Assembly: GCA_965116565.1 (NCBI GenBank)
Contig: OZ220699.1
Location: 930,001 to 994,000, forward strand
Source of the DNA: Bin87 sp965116565
GTDB lineage: Bacteria > Chloroflexota > Dehalococcoidia > Lucifugimonadales > UBA3495
Direction of reading: 5' to 3'
Length of the DNA: 64,000 bases
A model generated the notes under the pieces. It searched no databases. It was not told the DNA's origin and was given only the letters and a program-made list of their open reading frames with translations. The first letter of the stretch is position 1, and each line of letters begins with the position of its first letter. Position numbers and translations under genes: made by a program. Positions 1 through 8,034 of this stretch are shown in pieces.

Positions 1-1653
1 GCGAGGCAGGCCGGGGAGATATGCCGACAGCACATTGGGCTGCTGCAAGGGCTGGTCGAACCCCTCTAGCAGTGCGCTCACGGTGCGGAAATGCTGCTCG
101 GCCAGGACCTCGGTGGGCGCCATGAATGCGGATTGCCGGTGGGCAGAGGCCGCGGCCAGGACGGCGGCCAGGGCGACGAGGGTCTTGCCGCTGCCGACCT
201 CGCCCTGGAGTAGGCGGCTCATGGGCGGAGTTCCCCGGGCCATGTCGTTGAGGATTTCGGCGACGCAACGGAGCTGGGCGCCGGTGGGAGTGAACGGGAG
301 GCCGTTCAGGAAACCGTCGACGGTGGGGGCATGGTACTTGATGGGCAATCCGACGGCGTTGCGCTCGCGGTGGCGGCGGCGTCCGAGGATGGCGAGCTGG
401 AACGCGAGGATTTCGTCGAAGGCCAGACGCCGGCGGCCGCGGTCGGCGGCGGCGGAATCGGAGGGGTAATGGACGTCGCGGATGGCGTCGGGCAGGGATG
501 CGAGGCCGGTGCGCTGGAGCATGTCGTCGGGCATGGATTCCAGGATTGAACCGGCGGAGCGGGTTACGCCCTGCCAGGTGAGGCTGCGGAGGTTGCGGGC
601 GGTCATGCCCTGGGTGAGGCGGTAGACGGGGGTGATGCGGCCGGCGTTGATAGGGGGCTGCCGGGCTGTGATGACGTCGTACTCGGGGGACGAGATGGAC
701 AGGCGGCCACGGTGGATTTCGACCTTGCCGTTGACGACCATGCGGTCGCCGGATTTCAGGGATCGGGCGAGGTAGCCCTGGCCGAACCACTGAAGCTCGA
801 TGTGGCCGGTGTCATCCTGGAGAACGCCCTCCGCGAGTTGAAGGCGACGCTGCCCGACGCTGGCCGAACGGATGTCAACCAACTGGCCCTCGACGGTGAA
901 CGTGCCGCCGGGGTAGAGGTCGGCGATGCTGGCGATGTCGGCGCGGTCGTCGTAGCGGCGGGGGAGCGTGTAGAGGAGGTCGCGGATAGTGCGGACGTCA
1001 AGCTGGTCGAGGCGTTGGACGGTTTTGCCGTCCATGCGGCGCAGGGCGGACACGGGCTGGTCGGCGTCGATTGGGTTGCCGCTGGCGGACGGGGGGGCCG
1101 GGGCGCGTCGGTGGAACCGGACCATGGGAGCGGCCACGTCGGGAGAGAAGAGGACGGGCGCCTCGGGTTGTCCTTCGACAGGCTCAGGACGAGCGGGAGA
1201 TGCAGGAGTGGCGGCATCGGATGGGGCGGGCTCAGGACGAGCGGGCGATGCAGACTCGGATGGGGCGGGCTCGGGACGAGCGGGCGATGCAGACTCCGGA
1301 CTTGCGGGCCGGACCGGGCCGGGACCGGCCGGTTCCGGAGGTTCGTCGCCGGCGGTGACGGGAGGCGGATTGACGGGCGGGTCGGCTGATTCGCCATCCA
1401 GGGCGGCCTGCCAGGCGGCGACCCAGGCGCGGCGGTGTTCCGGGTCGAGTTGGCGGTAGGGTTGGTCGATGAGTTGGGTCGCGCGGTGGTCGTCGCGCAG
1501 GTGTTCCCGCAGGGCGGGTTCCCAGCGTTCGATGAAGCGGCGGATGCCTCCGCTGACGGCGTTGTCGGCGTAACCCTTGTGGGCTTCCAGGGCCAGGATT
1601 TTACGGAGGGCGTCGCGCCAGACTGGTTCAGTTTCGCGGTGGTCGGCGTCCAT
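1..1653 (-). CDS. recG: ATP-dependent DNA helicase RecG (C-terminus beyond window edge)
   Basis: RecG is a cytosolic superfamily 2 helicase that reverses stalled forks and remodels Holliday junctions. I read 551 codons from an ATG at 1653; the frame runs off the left edge, so the rest of the helicase domain is missing. After an unusual N-terminal region of about 100 residues comes a Pro/Glu/Ser-rich linker (about residues 90-180), then the OB-fold wedge (about 200-330) and the start of the helicase domain with Walker A GEVGSGKT at about residues 484-491. The linker carries degenerate repeats such as RPEPAPSESASPA that coincide with a dispersed DNA repeat. DegV lies immediately downstream of its start, so it is the last gene of this minus-strand group. 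Confidence 0.93.
   Translation of the reverse strand, partial: MDADHRETEPVWRDALRKILALEAHKGYADNAVSGGIRRFIERWEPALREHLRDDHRATQLIDQPYRQLDPEHRRAWVAAWQAALDGESADPPVNPPPVTAGDEPPEPAGPGPVRPASPESASPARPEPAPSESASPARPEPAPSDAATPASPARPEPVEGQPEAPVLFSPDVAAPMVRFHRRAPAPPSASGNPIDADQPVSALRRMDGKTVQRLDQLDVRTIRDLLYTLPRRYDDRADIASIADLYPGGTFTVEGQLVDIRSASVGQRRLQLAEGVLQDDTGHIELQWFGQGYLARSLKSGDRMVVNGKVEIHRGRLSISSPEYDVITARQPPINAGRITPVYRLTQGMTARNLRSLTWQGVTRSAGSILESMPDDMLQRTGLASLPDAIRDVHYPSDSAAADRGRRRLAFDEILAFQLAILGRRRHRERNAVGLPIKYHAPTVDGFLNGLPFTPTGAQLRCVAEILNDMARGTPPMSRLLQGEVGSGKTLVALAAVLAAASAHRQSAFMAPTEVLAEQHFRTVSALLEGFDQPLQQPNVLSAYLPGLPR
1170..1290. repeat. Dispersed repeat plus tandem partial copies inside recG linker
   Basis: At 1171-1197 lies TCCTTCGACAGGCTCAGGAC followed by GAGCGGG, a short sequence known to recur between and inside genes of many bacteria. 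Two further partial copies (GGCTCAGGACGAGCGGG near 1229 and GGCTCGGGACGAGCGGG near 1268) are spaced about 39 bp apart. All are in frame with recG and are translated on the minus strand as PEPVEG-type and RPEPAPSE-type peptides. Confidence 0.75.
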
Positions 1654-1733
1654 TGATTGGATTATACGCCGTTGGGCGTGCGCAGTTGCGCCGGTAGTTT
1701 CACCGTCCCGCCAAAGGTGGATGTGCGGTACTC

Positions 1734-1759
1734 CTGCCCTCTCCCGTCAGGGGAGATGG
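1734..1759. repeat. Hairpin repeat, partial copy (CCCTCTCCC...GGGGAGA family)
   Basis: Short inverted repeat, CTCTCCCGTCAGGGGAGA, abutting the 3' end of the degV gene. It is a partial member of a family present five times in this window, each time beside a gene end. It could act as a transcription terminator. Confidence 0.6.
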
Positions 1760-1760
1760 T

Positions 1761-2597
1761 TTATGGGAGGGTGGAGACGGCGACTGCGCCGGGACCGACG
1801 TGGGTGCCGATGGCGGAACCGATCTGGATGGTGTAAGTGTTTTCGGGGGACGCGAGGTCGGAAAGGCGGTTGCGCATTTCCTCGGCGGGGGCGGCGTCGG
1901 TGGTGTAGGCGACGGCTAGCTTGGAGACGGAGCCGCTCTGTTCTCGCACCAGCTCCTCCAGGCGCTGCAGTCCGCGACGGAGATTGCGGGGACGATCGAC
2001 CGGGAGGACCTCACCGTTGGCAACGCTGAGGATGGGCTTGACCTTGAGGATGGAGCCCATGAATGCCTGGGCCTTGCCGATGCGGCCGCCCTTCTGGAGG
2101 TATTCAAGGGTGTCGACCATGGCCAGCCCGTAACCGGCGGAGGCGCGCTGGGTTGCGGCGGCGACGACGGACTCGGCGGTGGCGCCGGGAGCGGCCGCGT
2201 CCTCGGCGGCGGCGATGACCTGGAGCATGTGGCCCACGGAGGCGGTCTGGGAGTCGATGACAGTCACTGCGCCGTCGTCAAACTGGGACGCCGCCTGGGT
2301 CGCGGAGTTGTAGGTGCCGCTGAGTTGGCGGGCGACAGTGATGCAGACGATTTCATCGCCGGCGGAGACGAGCGGTTCGAGCGCGCCGGTGAAGTCTCCG
2401 GGGGTGGGCTGCGATGTGCTGGGCAGCTGAGCAGAGGACTGGAGGCGGGCGTAGAACTGGGTCGGATTGATGTCTATGCCCTGTCGGAAGGATTCCTCGC
2501 CGAACAGGACGTAGGCCGGCACTGTGGTTATGCCGAAAAGCTCGACGTTCTCGCGGGCGATGTCGCAGGTGCTGTCGGTAACGATTTTGACTGCCAT
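1761..2597 (-). CDS. DegV family fatty-acid-binding protein (FakB-like)
   Basis: 278 residues, the usual DegV length. The N-terminus has the family signature TDSTCDIA, followed by DSQTASVGHML (about residue 108) and the lipid-binding-site stretch YLQKGGRIGKAQAFMGS (about 158-176). DegV/FakB proteins bind a fatty acid and present it to the kinase FakA, which makes acyl-phosphate for phospholipid synthesis. A FakA-like gene lies just upstream on the same strand (273 bp gap), which supports this role. The ATG start is preceded by AAGGAG with 8 nt spacing. The bound fatty acid cannot be told from sequence. Confidence 0.9.
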   Translation of the reverse strand: MAVKIVTDSTCDIARENVELFGITTVPAYVLFGEESFRQGIDINPTQFYARLQSSAQLPSTSQPTPGDFTGALEPLVSAGDEIVCITVARQLSGTYNSATQAASQFDDGAVTVIDSQTASVGHMLQVIAAAEDAAAPGATAESVVAAATQRASAGYGLAMVDTLEYLQKGGRIGKAQAFMGSILKVKPILSVANGEVLPVDRPRNLRRGLQRLEELVREQSGSVSKLAVAYTTDAAPAEEMRNRLSDLASPENTYTIQIGSAIGTHVGPGAVAVSTLP

Positions 2598-2803
2598 TTT
2601 GGTAGCTCCTTCACAATATTCCGGTGATTGTCAGTTATTCGCCGGTGATGCTCGCCGACTGTGTTCGCCCTCACTCCTGTGGCCGAGGGTGCGGGTTTAT
2701 CGGAGGATTTTCACGCCCCTGCCAGGGGTGGACGTTCCGCCACTGAAGCCTCCTGCTCCAAGGCCTGACAAAGTTGGGTAAGGAGTTTTTGGCGTGGGAC
2801 TTC

Positions 2804-2850
2804 ACCCTCACCCCAGCCCTCTAACAATCAAAGGAGTGGGGATTTTTGAG
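2804..2850. repeat. Hairpin repeat (CCCTCACCCCAGCCCTCT family), degenerate copy
   Basis: The stretch CCCTCACCCCAGCCCTCT is followed at 2832 by a partly complementary GGAGTGGGG arm. It sits about 20 bp from the 3' end of the fakA-like gene. The rest of the 2598-2870 gap shows no gene. Confidence 0.6.
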
Positions 2851-2870
2851 AGTCAGAGGGGTTGCTTCAA

Positions 2871-4547
2871 TTATTCGACGGATACGAGATAGGGATAGTG
2901 GGGCTGGCCGCCGGCGTAGAGGTCCACTTCGGCGCCGTCGTAGGCGGATGCCAGGGTTTCCTGCATGAGGGCGGCGCGTTCTTCGTCGACGCCTTCGCCC
3001 CAGTACACGGTAATGATGCTGTCGTCGTCGACGGACGAATGGGCCAATCCGTCCCGAACGGCGGCGTCGGCGTCGGCGGCGAGCGCGACGAGGCTGCCGT
3101 CGAGGATGGCCATGAACTGGCCCTCGAGGACCTGCTGCCCGTCTACGATGGAATCGCGGACGGCCTGGGTCACCTCCAGCGTTTCGATGGACGTGGCGGC
3201 GGAATCCATGCTGGACAGGTTGTCGGTGACGGAGACCTCGGGGTTGAAGCCGAGCATGGCAGCGGTGCCCTGGGGCATGGAGCGGGTGTTGACGACGTGG
3301 AGCCGGACACCTTCGGTATCGGCCTCGGCGGCCTGACCGGCGGTAAGGATGACGTTGGAGTTATTGGGGAGGACGATGACGTCGGTAGTGCCGGTGGAGA
3401 GCGCGGCGTCGATGATCTCGCTGGCGCTGGGGTTGAGGGTCTGGCCGCCGGGAACGATGGCCGCGCAACCGGCGTCCTGAAACAGGGCGGCGATGCCCGG
3501 GCCGGAGGCGACCGATACGACGGACACCCCGGGCCGGATCTCGGTGGGCCGGGAGCGCTCGCGGTGGCCGGTGGTCCAGTCCCGGTTCTGGAGGCTCATG
3601 TTGTCGATCTTGACTTCGTCGATGTCGCCGTGGGCCACGCCGAAGGTGAGGGCCGCGCCCGGGTCCTCGGTGTGGACGTGGACGCGGACGGCCGCGCCTC
3701 CGCCGATGATGACGGTGGACTCGGCGATGGCGTCGAGGCCGGCGCGGAGGACGTCAACGCTGAGATCGTGGCCGTGGATGACGAACTGAGTGCAGTAGCC
3801 GAACTCGGAGTCCTCGTGGGCGTCGAGAAAATCGCTGTCGATGGAGACGGAGGCGGTCTGCGCGGGGTCGATGAGGTTGCCCATGCTGCGGAGGCCGAGG
3901 TCGTGGGCTGGGCCCATGTCACCCCGGAGGTGTTGGAGCGCGCCGCCGATGATGGCGACGACACCGAGGCCGCCGGAATCGACGACGCCGGCCTCCTTGA
4001 GCACGGGTAGCTGCTCGGGGGTGAGGGCGAGGGCTTCGATTGCGCCGTCGTAGGCGATCTCCCAGAGGGCGACGACATCGCGTTCGCCGGCGTCGTTGGC
4101 GCGCAACGTGGCATCGGACGCGCCGCGGATTACGGAGAGCATGGTGCCCTCGCGGGGCTGGCTGACTGCGCCGTAGGCGGAATCGGTGGCGGAACGAAAG
4201 GCGGCGACGGCGTCGGAGGTCTCGATGGTCTCGGAGCCGGCCACGCCGTCGGCGAAACCGCGCAGAAGCTGGGACAGAATGACGCCGCTGTTGCCGCGGG
4301 CGCCCCAAAATGCCCCGGTGGCGATGGACTCGGCCACGTCGCCGGCCGAGTCAAGGTGAGCGTCCCTGTTCATCTGGTCGATGCCGGCGCGGAGGGTGAG
4401 GAGCATGTTGGTGCCGGTGTCGCCGTCGGGCACGGGGAACACGTTGAGGGCGTTGGCGGCGTCGCGGTAGAGTTCCATGTAGGCGGCCGCGCCGAGCATG
4501 GCCTGACGGAGGTCGGAACCCTGAAGGATGGTGGTGCTGGTGGTCAT
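2871..4547 (-). CDS. fakA: DAK2/DhaL domain protein, fatty acid kinase FakA-like
   Basis: 558 residues, matching the YloV/FakA family. The N-terminal DhaL nucleotide-binding domain (about residues 10-200) carries VFPVPDGDTGTNML, whose aspartates coordinate Mg-ATP, and GARGNSGVILSQLLRGF. A central DAK1-like part and a C-terminal YloV domain follow. FakA phosphorylates fatty acids bound to FakB (DegV) proteins, feeding exogenous or recycled fatty acids into membrane lipid. The DegV partner is the next gene downstream. The ATG at 4547 has no clear Shine-Dalgarno. The symbol is by family and context; substrate specificity is inferred. Confidence 0.85.
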   Translation of the reverse strand: MTTSTTILQGSDLRQAMLGAAAYMELYRDAANALNVFPVPDGDTGTNMLLTLRAGIDQMNRDAHLDSAGDVAESIATGAFWGARGNSGVILSQLLRGFADGVAGSETIETSDAVAAFRSATDSAYGAVSQPREGTMLSVIRGASDATLRANDAGERDVVALWEIAYDGAIEALALTPEQLPVLKEAGVVDSGGLGVVAIIGGALQHLRGDMGPAHDLGLRSMGNLIDPAQTASVSIDSDFLDAHEDSEFGYCTQFVIHGHDLSVDVLRAGLDAIAESTVIIGGGAAVRVHVHTEDPGAALTFGVAHGDIDEVKIDNMSLQNRDWTTGHRERSRPTEIRPGVSVVSVASGPGIAALFQDAGCAAIVPGGQTLNPSASEIIDAALSTGTTDVIVLPNNSNVILTAGQAAEADTEGVRLHVVNTRSMPQGTAAMLGFNPEVSVTDNLSSMDSAATSIETLEVTQAVRDSIVDGQQVLEGQFMAILDGSLVALAADADAAVRDGLAHSSVDDDSIITVYWGEGVDEERAALMQETLASAYDGAEVDLYAGGQPHYPYLVSVE

Positions 4548-4644
4548 GTGACTGGTCTGTATGTATAGGATTGGCAGAGTATAGCACGAGGGTTTTTCAC
4601 GTTCCGTGCGCCGGTCGTGCCATTTCGGGTATTATGTGCGCATA

Positions 4645-5736
4645 ATGACGACCAGCAGGGAAAGTTCCGAGGGATACGAGCCAGAACGGGGCGACTCCGA
4701 GATCCGGGAGGTTTCGCCGGACGTTCAGGGCGACGATGGGGAGCAGGAAACGCGGCTGAGGCCGGCGCGGCTGAGCGACTTTGTAGGGCAGCCGCAGGTT
4801 AAAGAGAACCTGAGCATTGCGATGCAGGCGGCGCGGATGCGGGGCGAGCCGCTGGACCACGTGGTCATTTACGGGCCGCCGGGCCTGGGCAAGACGACGC
4901 TGGCGAACATCATCGCCAACGAGATGGGCACGACCATCAAGGTGACGGCGGGGCCGGCCATCGAGCGGGCGAGCGACGTGGCGTCGATACTGACGGGATT
5001 GCAGCCCAACGACGTGCTGTTCATCGACGAGATCCACAGGCTGAACCGGGCGGTGGAGGAGGTGATGTACTCGGCGATGGAGGACTATTTCCTGTCGTGG
5101 CTAGTCGGTAAGGGGTTGTCGGCGCGGAGCATCAACCTGCGCATCAACCCGTTCACATTGGTGGGAGCGACCACGCGGTATTCGCTGGTGAGCGCGCCGC
5201 TGCGGGACCGGTTCGGGTCGGTGTTCCGGCTGGACTACTACTCGGACGAGGACATGGCGACGGTGGTCCGCCGTTCGACGCGGATCCTTGGGATAGAGGC
5301 CGACGACGAGGGCATCGACGAGGTGGCGGTGCGCTCGCGGGGGACGCCCAGGATCGGCAACCGTCTGCTGCGGCGGGCGCGGGACTACGCGCTGGTGAAG
5401 GCGGACAACCGGATCACCGGGCCGGTGGCGCGGGAGTCGCTGGACAGGCTGGGCGTGGACGCGCGAGGACTGGACGAGACGGACCACCGGCTGCTGACCA
5501 ACATCATCCACAAGTTCAACGGCGGGCCGGTGGGTCTGGACACGCTGGCGGCGTCGATGAGCGAGGACGCGAGCACGGTGATGGAGGTGCTGGAGCCGTT
5601 TTTGCTGCAGCAGGGGTTCCTGGAGCGTACGCCGAGGGGTCGGATGGCGACGCGGCTGGCGTACGAGTACATGGGCTGGCCGTGGGCCGGGGGGGACGAC
5701 GACGGGCGGCAGGCGCAGCTGTTTGGCGGCGGTTAG
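4645..5736 (+). CDS. ruvB: Holliday junction branch migration ATPase RuvB
   Basis: 363 residues from the ATG at 4645 (an upstream in-frame start at 4606 would add 13 atypical residues). RuvB is the hexameric AAA+ motor that, with RuvA, migrates Holliday junctions. Walker A GPPGLGKT is at about 77-84, Walker B FIDEIHR at about 130, sensor region GATTRYSLVSAPLRDRFG, and a C-terminal winged helix ending in RMATRLAYEYMGW. The first 35 residues are an acidic extension. ruvA and ruvC are not in the window. The gene is transcribed divergently from the fakA-like gene. Confidence 0.97.
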   Translation: MTTSRESSEGYEPERGDSEIREVSPDVQGDDGEQETRLRPARLSDFVGQPQVKENLSIAMQAARMRGEPLDHVVIYGPPGLGKTTLANIIANEMGTTIKVTAGPAIERASDVASILTGLQPNDVLFIDEIHRLNRAVEEVMYSAMEDYFLSWLVGKGLSARSINLRINPFTLVGATTRYSLVSAPLRDRFGSVFRLDYYSDEDMATVVRRSTRILGIEADDEGIDEVAVRSRGTPRIGNRLLRRARDYALVKADNRITGPVARESLDRLGVDARGLDETDHRLLTNIIHKFNGGPVGLDTLAASMSEDASTVMEVLEPFLLQQGFLERTPRGRMATRLAYEYMGWPWAGGDDDGRQAQLFGGG

Positions 5737-5741
5737 GGTTA

Positions 5742-6092
5742 TTGCAGACGGGTTCCGTCGTTGCCTGGGCAAGCGTCGCGGCGATACTGGCGGGATCGCT
5801 GCTGTATCTGCTGAAACGCCCCCATTTGAACGGGGAGCAGAAGCTCGTCGCGTTGCTGGTGTCGCTGTCGGTCTCTGCTCCGGTGGGAGGGCTGCTGATG
5901 GCGCCCCTTTACTTCCTGGTCTGGAGTCTGTGGTGGGAGCATGGAATATCGGGCGCGACGGCCGAGGTGGTTTTCCTTGGCCCGCCGGCGGTAGTGGTGG
6001 GGATTGCGGTAATCATTGCCGGCAAGATCGCTGATCGGCGAGAGGCCCGCAAAGCGTCCGAGGAGCAGGAGATCGATGGGCCCTCCGATTGA
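5742..6092 (+). CDS. Small three-helix membrane protein, unknown function
   Basis: About 117 residues if read from the TTG at 5742, six bases after the ruvB stop; an in-frame GTG at 5682 would overlap ruvB and give an implausible Arg/Gly-rich leader. Three hydrophobic segments are visible: about residues 5-25, 35-65 (ending in FLVWSLWW) and 75-100 (GPPAVVVGIAVIIAG), then a charged tail RREARKASEEQE. No family recognised. The close spacing suggests co-transcription with ruvB. The start is uncertain. Confidence 0.55.
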   Translation: MQTGSVVAWASVAAILAGSLLYLLKRPHLNGEQKLVALLVSLSVSAPVGGLLMAPLYFLVWSLWWEHGISGATAEVVFLGPPAVVVGIAVIIAGKIADRREARKASEEQEIDGPSD

Positions 6093-6143
6093 GTGATGGC
6101 CGTGGGCCGGGGGGAACGAGAACGGGCGGCAGGGTGCGACGGC

Positions 6144-6569
6144 TTACGGGTTGCGGGGTGCGGCGAGGAATTCGGCGTCGTTGATGTAGGTGTCGGTTTC
6201 CCTGATGCGTCGCTCGGTTTCCTGGTTGCACCGGCCGGCGTAGAAGCAGGCGCCGTGCAGTTGACTGTGGCGGCTGTAGTACCGGCCCTGCAGTGATCGG
6301 GTAGCGGGCCGATTGTGGGCCAGGTTATCAAGGCCGTCGGACGTTGCGGCGGTGGTTTCCGGTTCCGCTTCGGTCAGCGTGAGAATGAGGGCATCGGTGG
6401 CTCGCTTGGTGGCGCACCACGCCTTCTCGGCGGCGTCGCGGACGTCGCCGGCTTCGAGGCGTTCGATGGCCTGGGCCTGGATCTGCCGCGCGTCGGCGAA
6501 GAGGAGGGCGACGCGGTCACGGATGGATGCGGAAGTAGTCGCGGGGATCTCCGGGTTGGCTTTGGGCAA
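6144..6569 (-). CDS. HEPN/PaREP1-like helical protein
   Basis: 141 residues, predicted mostly helical. The segment RLEAGDVRDAAEKAWCATKR (about residues 38-57) has the look of HEPN or PaREP1-type bundles that begin 'A..GD...AAEKAW.A...A'. Such proteins are small helical bundles, some acting as RNase toxins or nucleotidyltransferase partners, but no catalytic R-x4-6-H motif is obvious here and no partner gene adjoins. The only upstream start is a TTG at 6569, without a good ribosome site. It is convergent with the small membrane-protein gene. Function unknown. Confidence 0.6.
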   Translation of the reverse strand: MPKANPEIPATTSASIRDRVALLFADARQIQAQAIERLEAGDVRDAAEKAWCATKRATDALILTLTEAEPETTAATSDGLDNLAHNRPATRSLQGRYYSRHSQLHGACFYAGRCNQETERRIRETDTYINDAEFLAAPRNP

Positions 6570-6646
6570 ATATTATCAGCATCTCGCAATCTGCGGAACG
6601 GGGATGTCGTCGTCTCCGTGTTCGATGAGCGTGCATCAAGGGCATT

Positions 6647-6715
6647 GTTACTTGACATAACATATCATGTAACGACGCGGTGTTTATGCTGTACAGGCCG
6701 ATTACTTTACATAAC
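6647..6715. promoter_or_regulatory. Operator-like dyad and direct repeat upstream of cofG
   Basis: A dyad with 9 bp arms GTTACTTGA (6647-6655) and TCATGTAAC (6665-6673) has one mismatch. Its left half recurs as a direct repeat: TTACTTGACATAAC at 6648-6661 and TTACTTTACATAAC at 6702-6715, 54 bp apart. Both lie 35-100 bp upstream of the cofG promoter and between divergent genes. This is the layout expected of a two-site regulator-binding region; the regulator is unknown. Confidence 0.45.
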
Positions 6716-6749
6716 GACTAACGATCCTGAGGACGATGGACTGCGCGCC

Positions 6750-6778
6750 TTGAATGTTGTTGGGCGCGTGCATACAAT
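6750..6778 (+). promoter_or_regulatory. Sigma-70-like promoter of cofG
   Basis: TTGAAT at 6750-6755 and TACAAT at 6773-6778 are separated by exactly 17 bp. Transcription would begin near 6785, which is downstream of the first in-frame ATG (6754) and therefore argues for the TTG start at 6814. Confidence 0.6.
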
Positions 6779-6813
6779 GGTTCGAGTTTGCGTTTTCTGC
6801 CAGGAACCTTCAA

Positions 6814-8034
6814 TTGACCTCCGTTATTTCCGTTCCCCATGTTGGCCGCCGGCTGCCCGCTCTGATGCGGTTGTTGGATGGCGGCGAGTTGTCGGATGCT
6901 GAAGCGCCGGGACTCGTGGAGATCGGAGCGGATGGGATGGAGGAATTGTGCGGGGTGGCGGCGGAGTTGAGGGATAGAGGGCGCGGCAGGGTCATCACGT
7001 TTTCGCCCAAGGTGTTCATCCCGCTGACGCGGCTGTGCCGGGATTTCTGCGGGTACTGCACGTTCCGGCAGTCGCCGGACGAGGCGGAGGAACTGTTCCT
7101 GTCGGGCGACGCCGTGATGTCGGTGGCGAAGGCGGGCGAACGGCTGGGCTGCACGGAGGCGCTGTTCACGCTGGGGGAGCGGCCGGAGCAGCGGTACAGC
7201 GAGGCGGGAGAGTGGTTGAACGCGAACGGATATCGGACGACGCTGGGGTATCTGTCGGAGATGTGCCGGCGGGTGTTCGATGAGACGGATCTGCTGCCGC
7301 ACGGGAATCCGGGGACGATGAGCCGGCGGGAGTTGCAGGCGCTGCAGCCCACGAACCCGTCGGTGGGGATAATGCTGGAGAGTTCGAGTCCGCGACTGTA
7401 CGAGGCGGGCGGGCCGCACGAGTTCGCGCCGAGCAAGAGGCCGCGGGTACGCCTGCGCACGATGGAATTGGCCGGCGAGTTGGGGATACCGTTTACGACG
7501 GGCATTCTGATCGGGATCGGGGAGACGCGGACGGAGAGGGTGGAGTCGCTGCTGGCGATACGGGATTTGCACCGGAGATTCGGGCACATCCAGGAAGTGA
7601 TCGTGCAGAATTTTCGGGCGAAGGCCGATACCCCGATGGCGGACGTGCCGGACGCGGCTGGCGACGAATTGATGTGGACGACGGCGGTGGCGCGGCTGAT
7701 ACTGGGCGAGCGGGTGAACATACAGGTGCCGCCCAATCTGAGCGAGGACTACGAGCGGTATATCCACGCCGGCATCAACGACTGGGGTGGAGTGTCGCCA
7801 TTGACGATCGACTACGTGAACCCGGAGGCGCCGTGGCCGCAACTGGCGGAGTTGCGGCGGCGGACCGAGGCGGCCGGGTATGAACTGCGACCGCGGCTGC
7901 CGGTGTATCCGGAGTATTTTGCCGGCGGGTCGGACTGGCCGCTGCCGCAAATGATGAAAGAAAAACTGCTCCGCTTGACGGACGACGATGGATACGTGAA
8001 AGGGGGAATGCAACGCTATGCCCGGAATGAATGA
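6814..8034 (+). CDS. cofG: 7,8-didemethyl-8-hydroxy-5-deazariboflavin synthase, CofG subunit
   Basis: Radical-SAM enzyme that, with CofH, makes the deazaflavin chromophore F0 of coenzyme F420. The 4Fe-4S motif CRDFCGYC is at about residues 75-82 of the 406-residue reading. FTTGILIGIGETRTERVESL and the C-terminal GGVSPLTIDYVNPEAPWP are typical of CofG. I chose the TTG at 6814 because AGGAACC precedes it by 7 nt and a promoter covers 6750-6778; an ATG at 6754 would lie within that promoter. Its 3' end overlaps cofH by 17 bp, so the two are translationally coupled. Confidence 0.93.
   Translation: MTSVISVPHVGRRLPALMRLLDGGELSDAEAPGLVEIGADGMEELCGVAAELRDRGRGRVITFSPKVFIPLTRLCRDFCGYCTFRQSPDEAEELFLSGDAVMSVAKAGERLGCTEALFTLGERPEQRYSEAGEWLNANGYRTTLGYLSEMCRRVFDETDLLPHGNPGTMSRRELQALQPTNPSVGIMLESSSPRLYEAGGPHEFAPSKRPRVRLRTMELAGELGIPFTTGILIGIGETRTERVESLLAIRDLHRRFGHIQEVIVQNFRAKADTPMADVPDAAGDELMWTTAVARLILGERVNIQVPPNLSEDYERYIHAGINDWGGVSPLTIDYVNPEAPWPQLAELRRRTEAAGYELRPRLPVYPEYFAGGSDWPLPQMMKEKLLRLTDDDGYVKGGMQRYARNE

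Noticed and set aside
712..1389. Long open frame on the + strand opposite recG
   Set aside because: It is a frame shadow; the minus strand encodes RecG with helicase motifs, while the + frame has low-complexity Gly/Arg/Ala content and no family signal.
2862..4010. 382-codon frame on the + strand
   Set aside because: Antisense shadow of the FakA-like gene; high G+C keeps opposite frames open.
4548..4644. TATACT and TATACA boxes upstream of the fakA-like gene as a promoter
   Set aside because: No -35 sequence at 16-18 bp from either; left unassigned.
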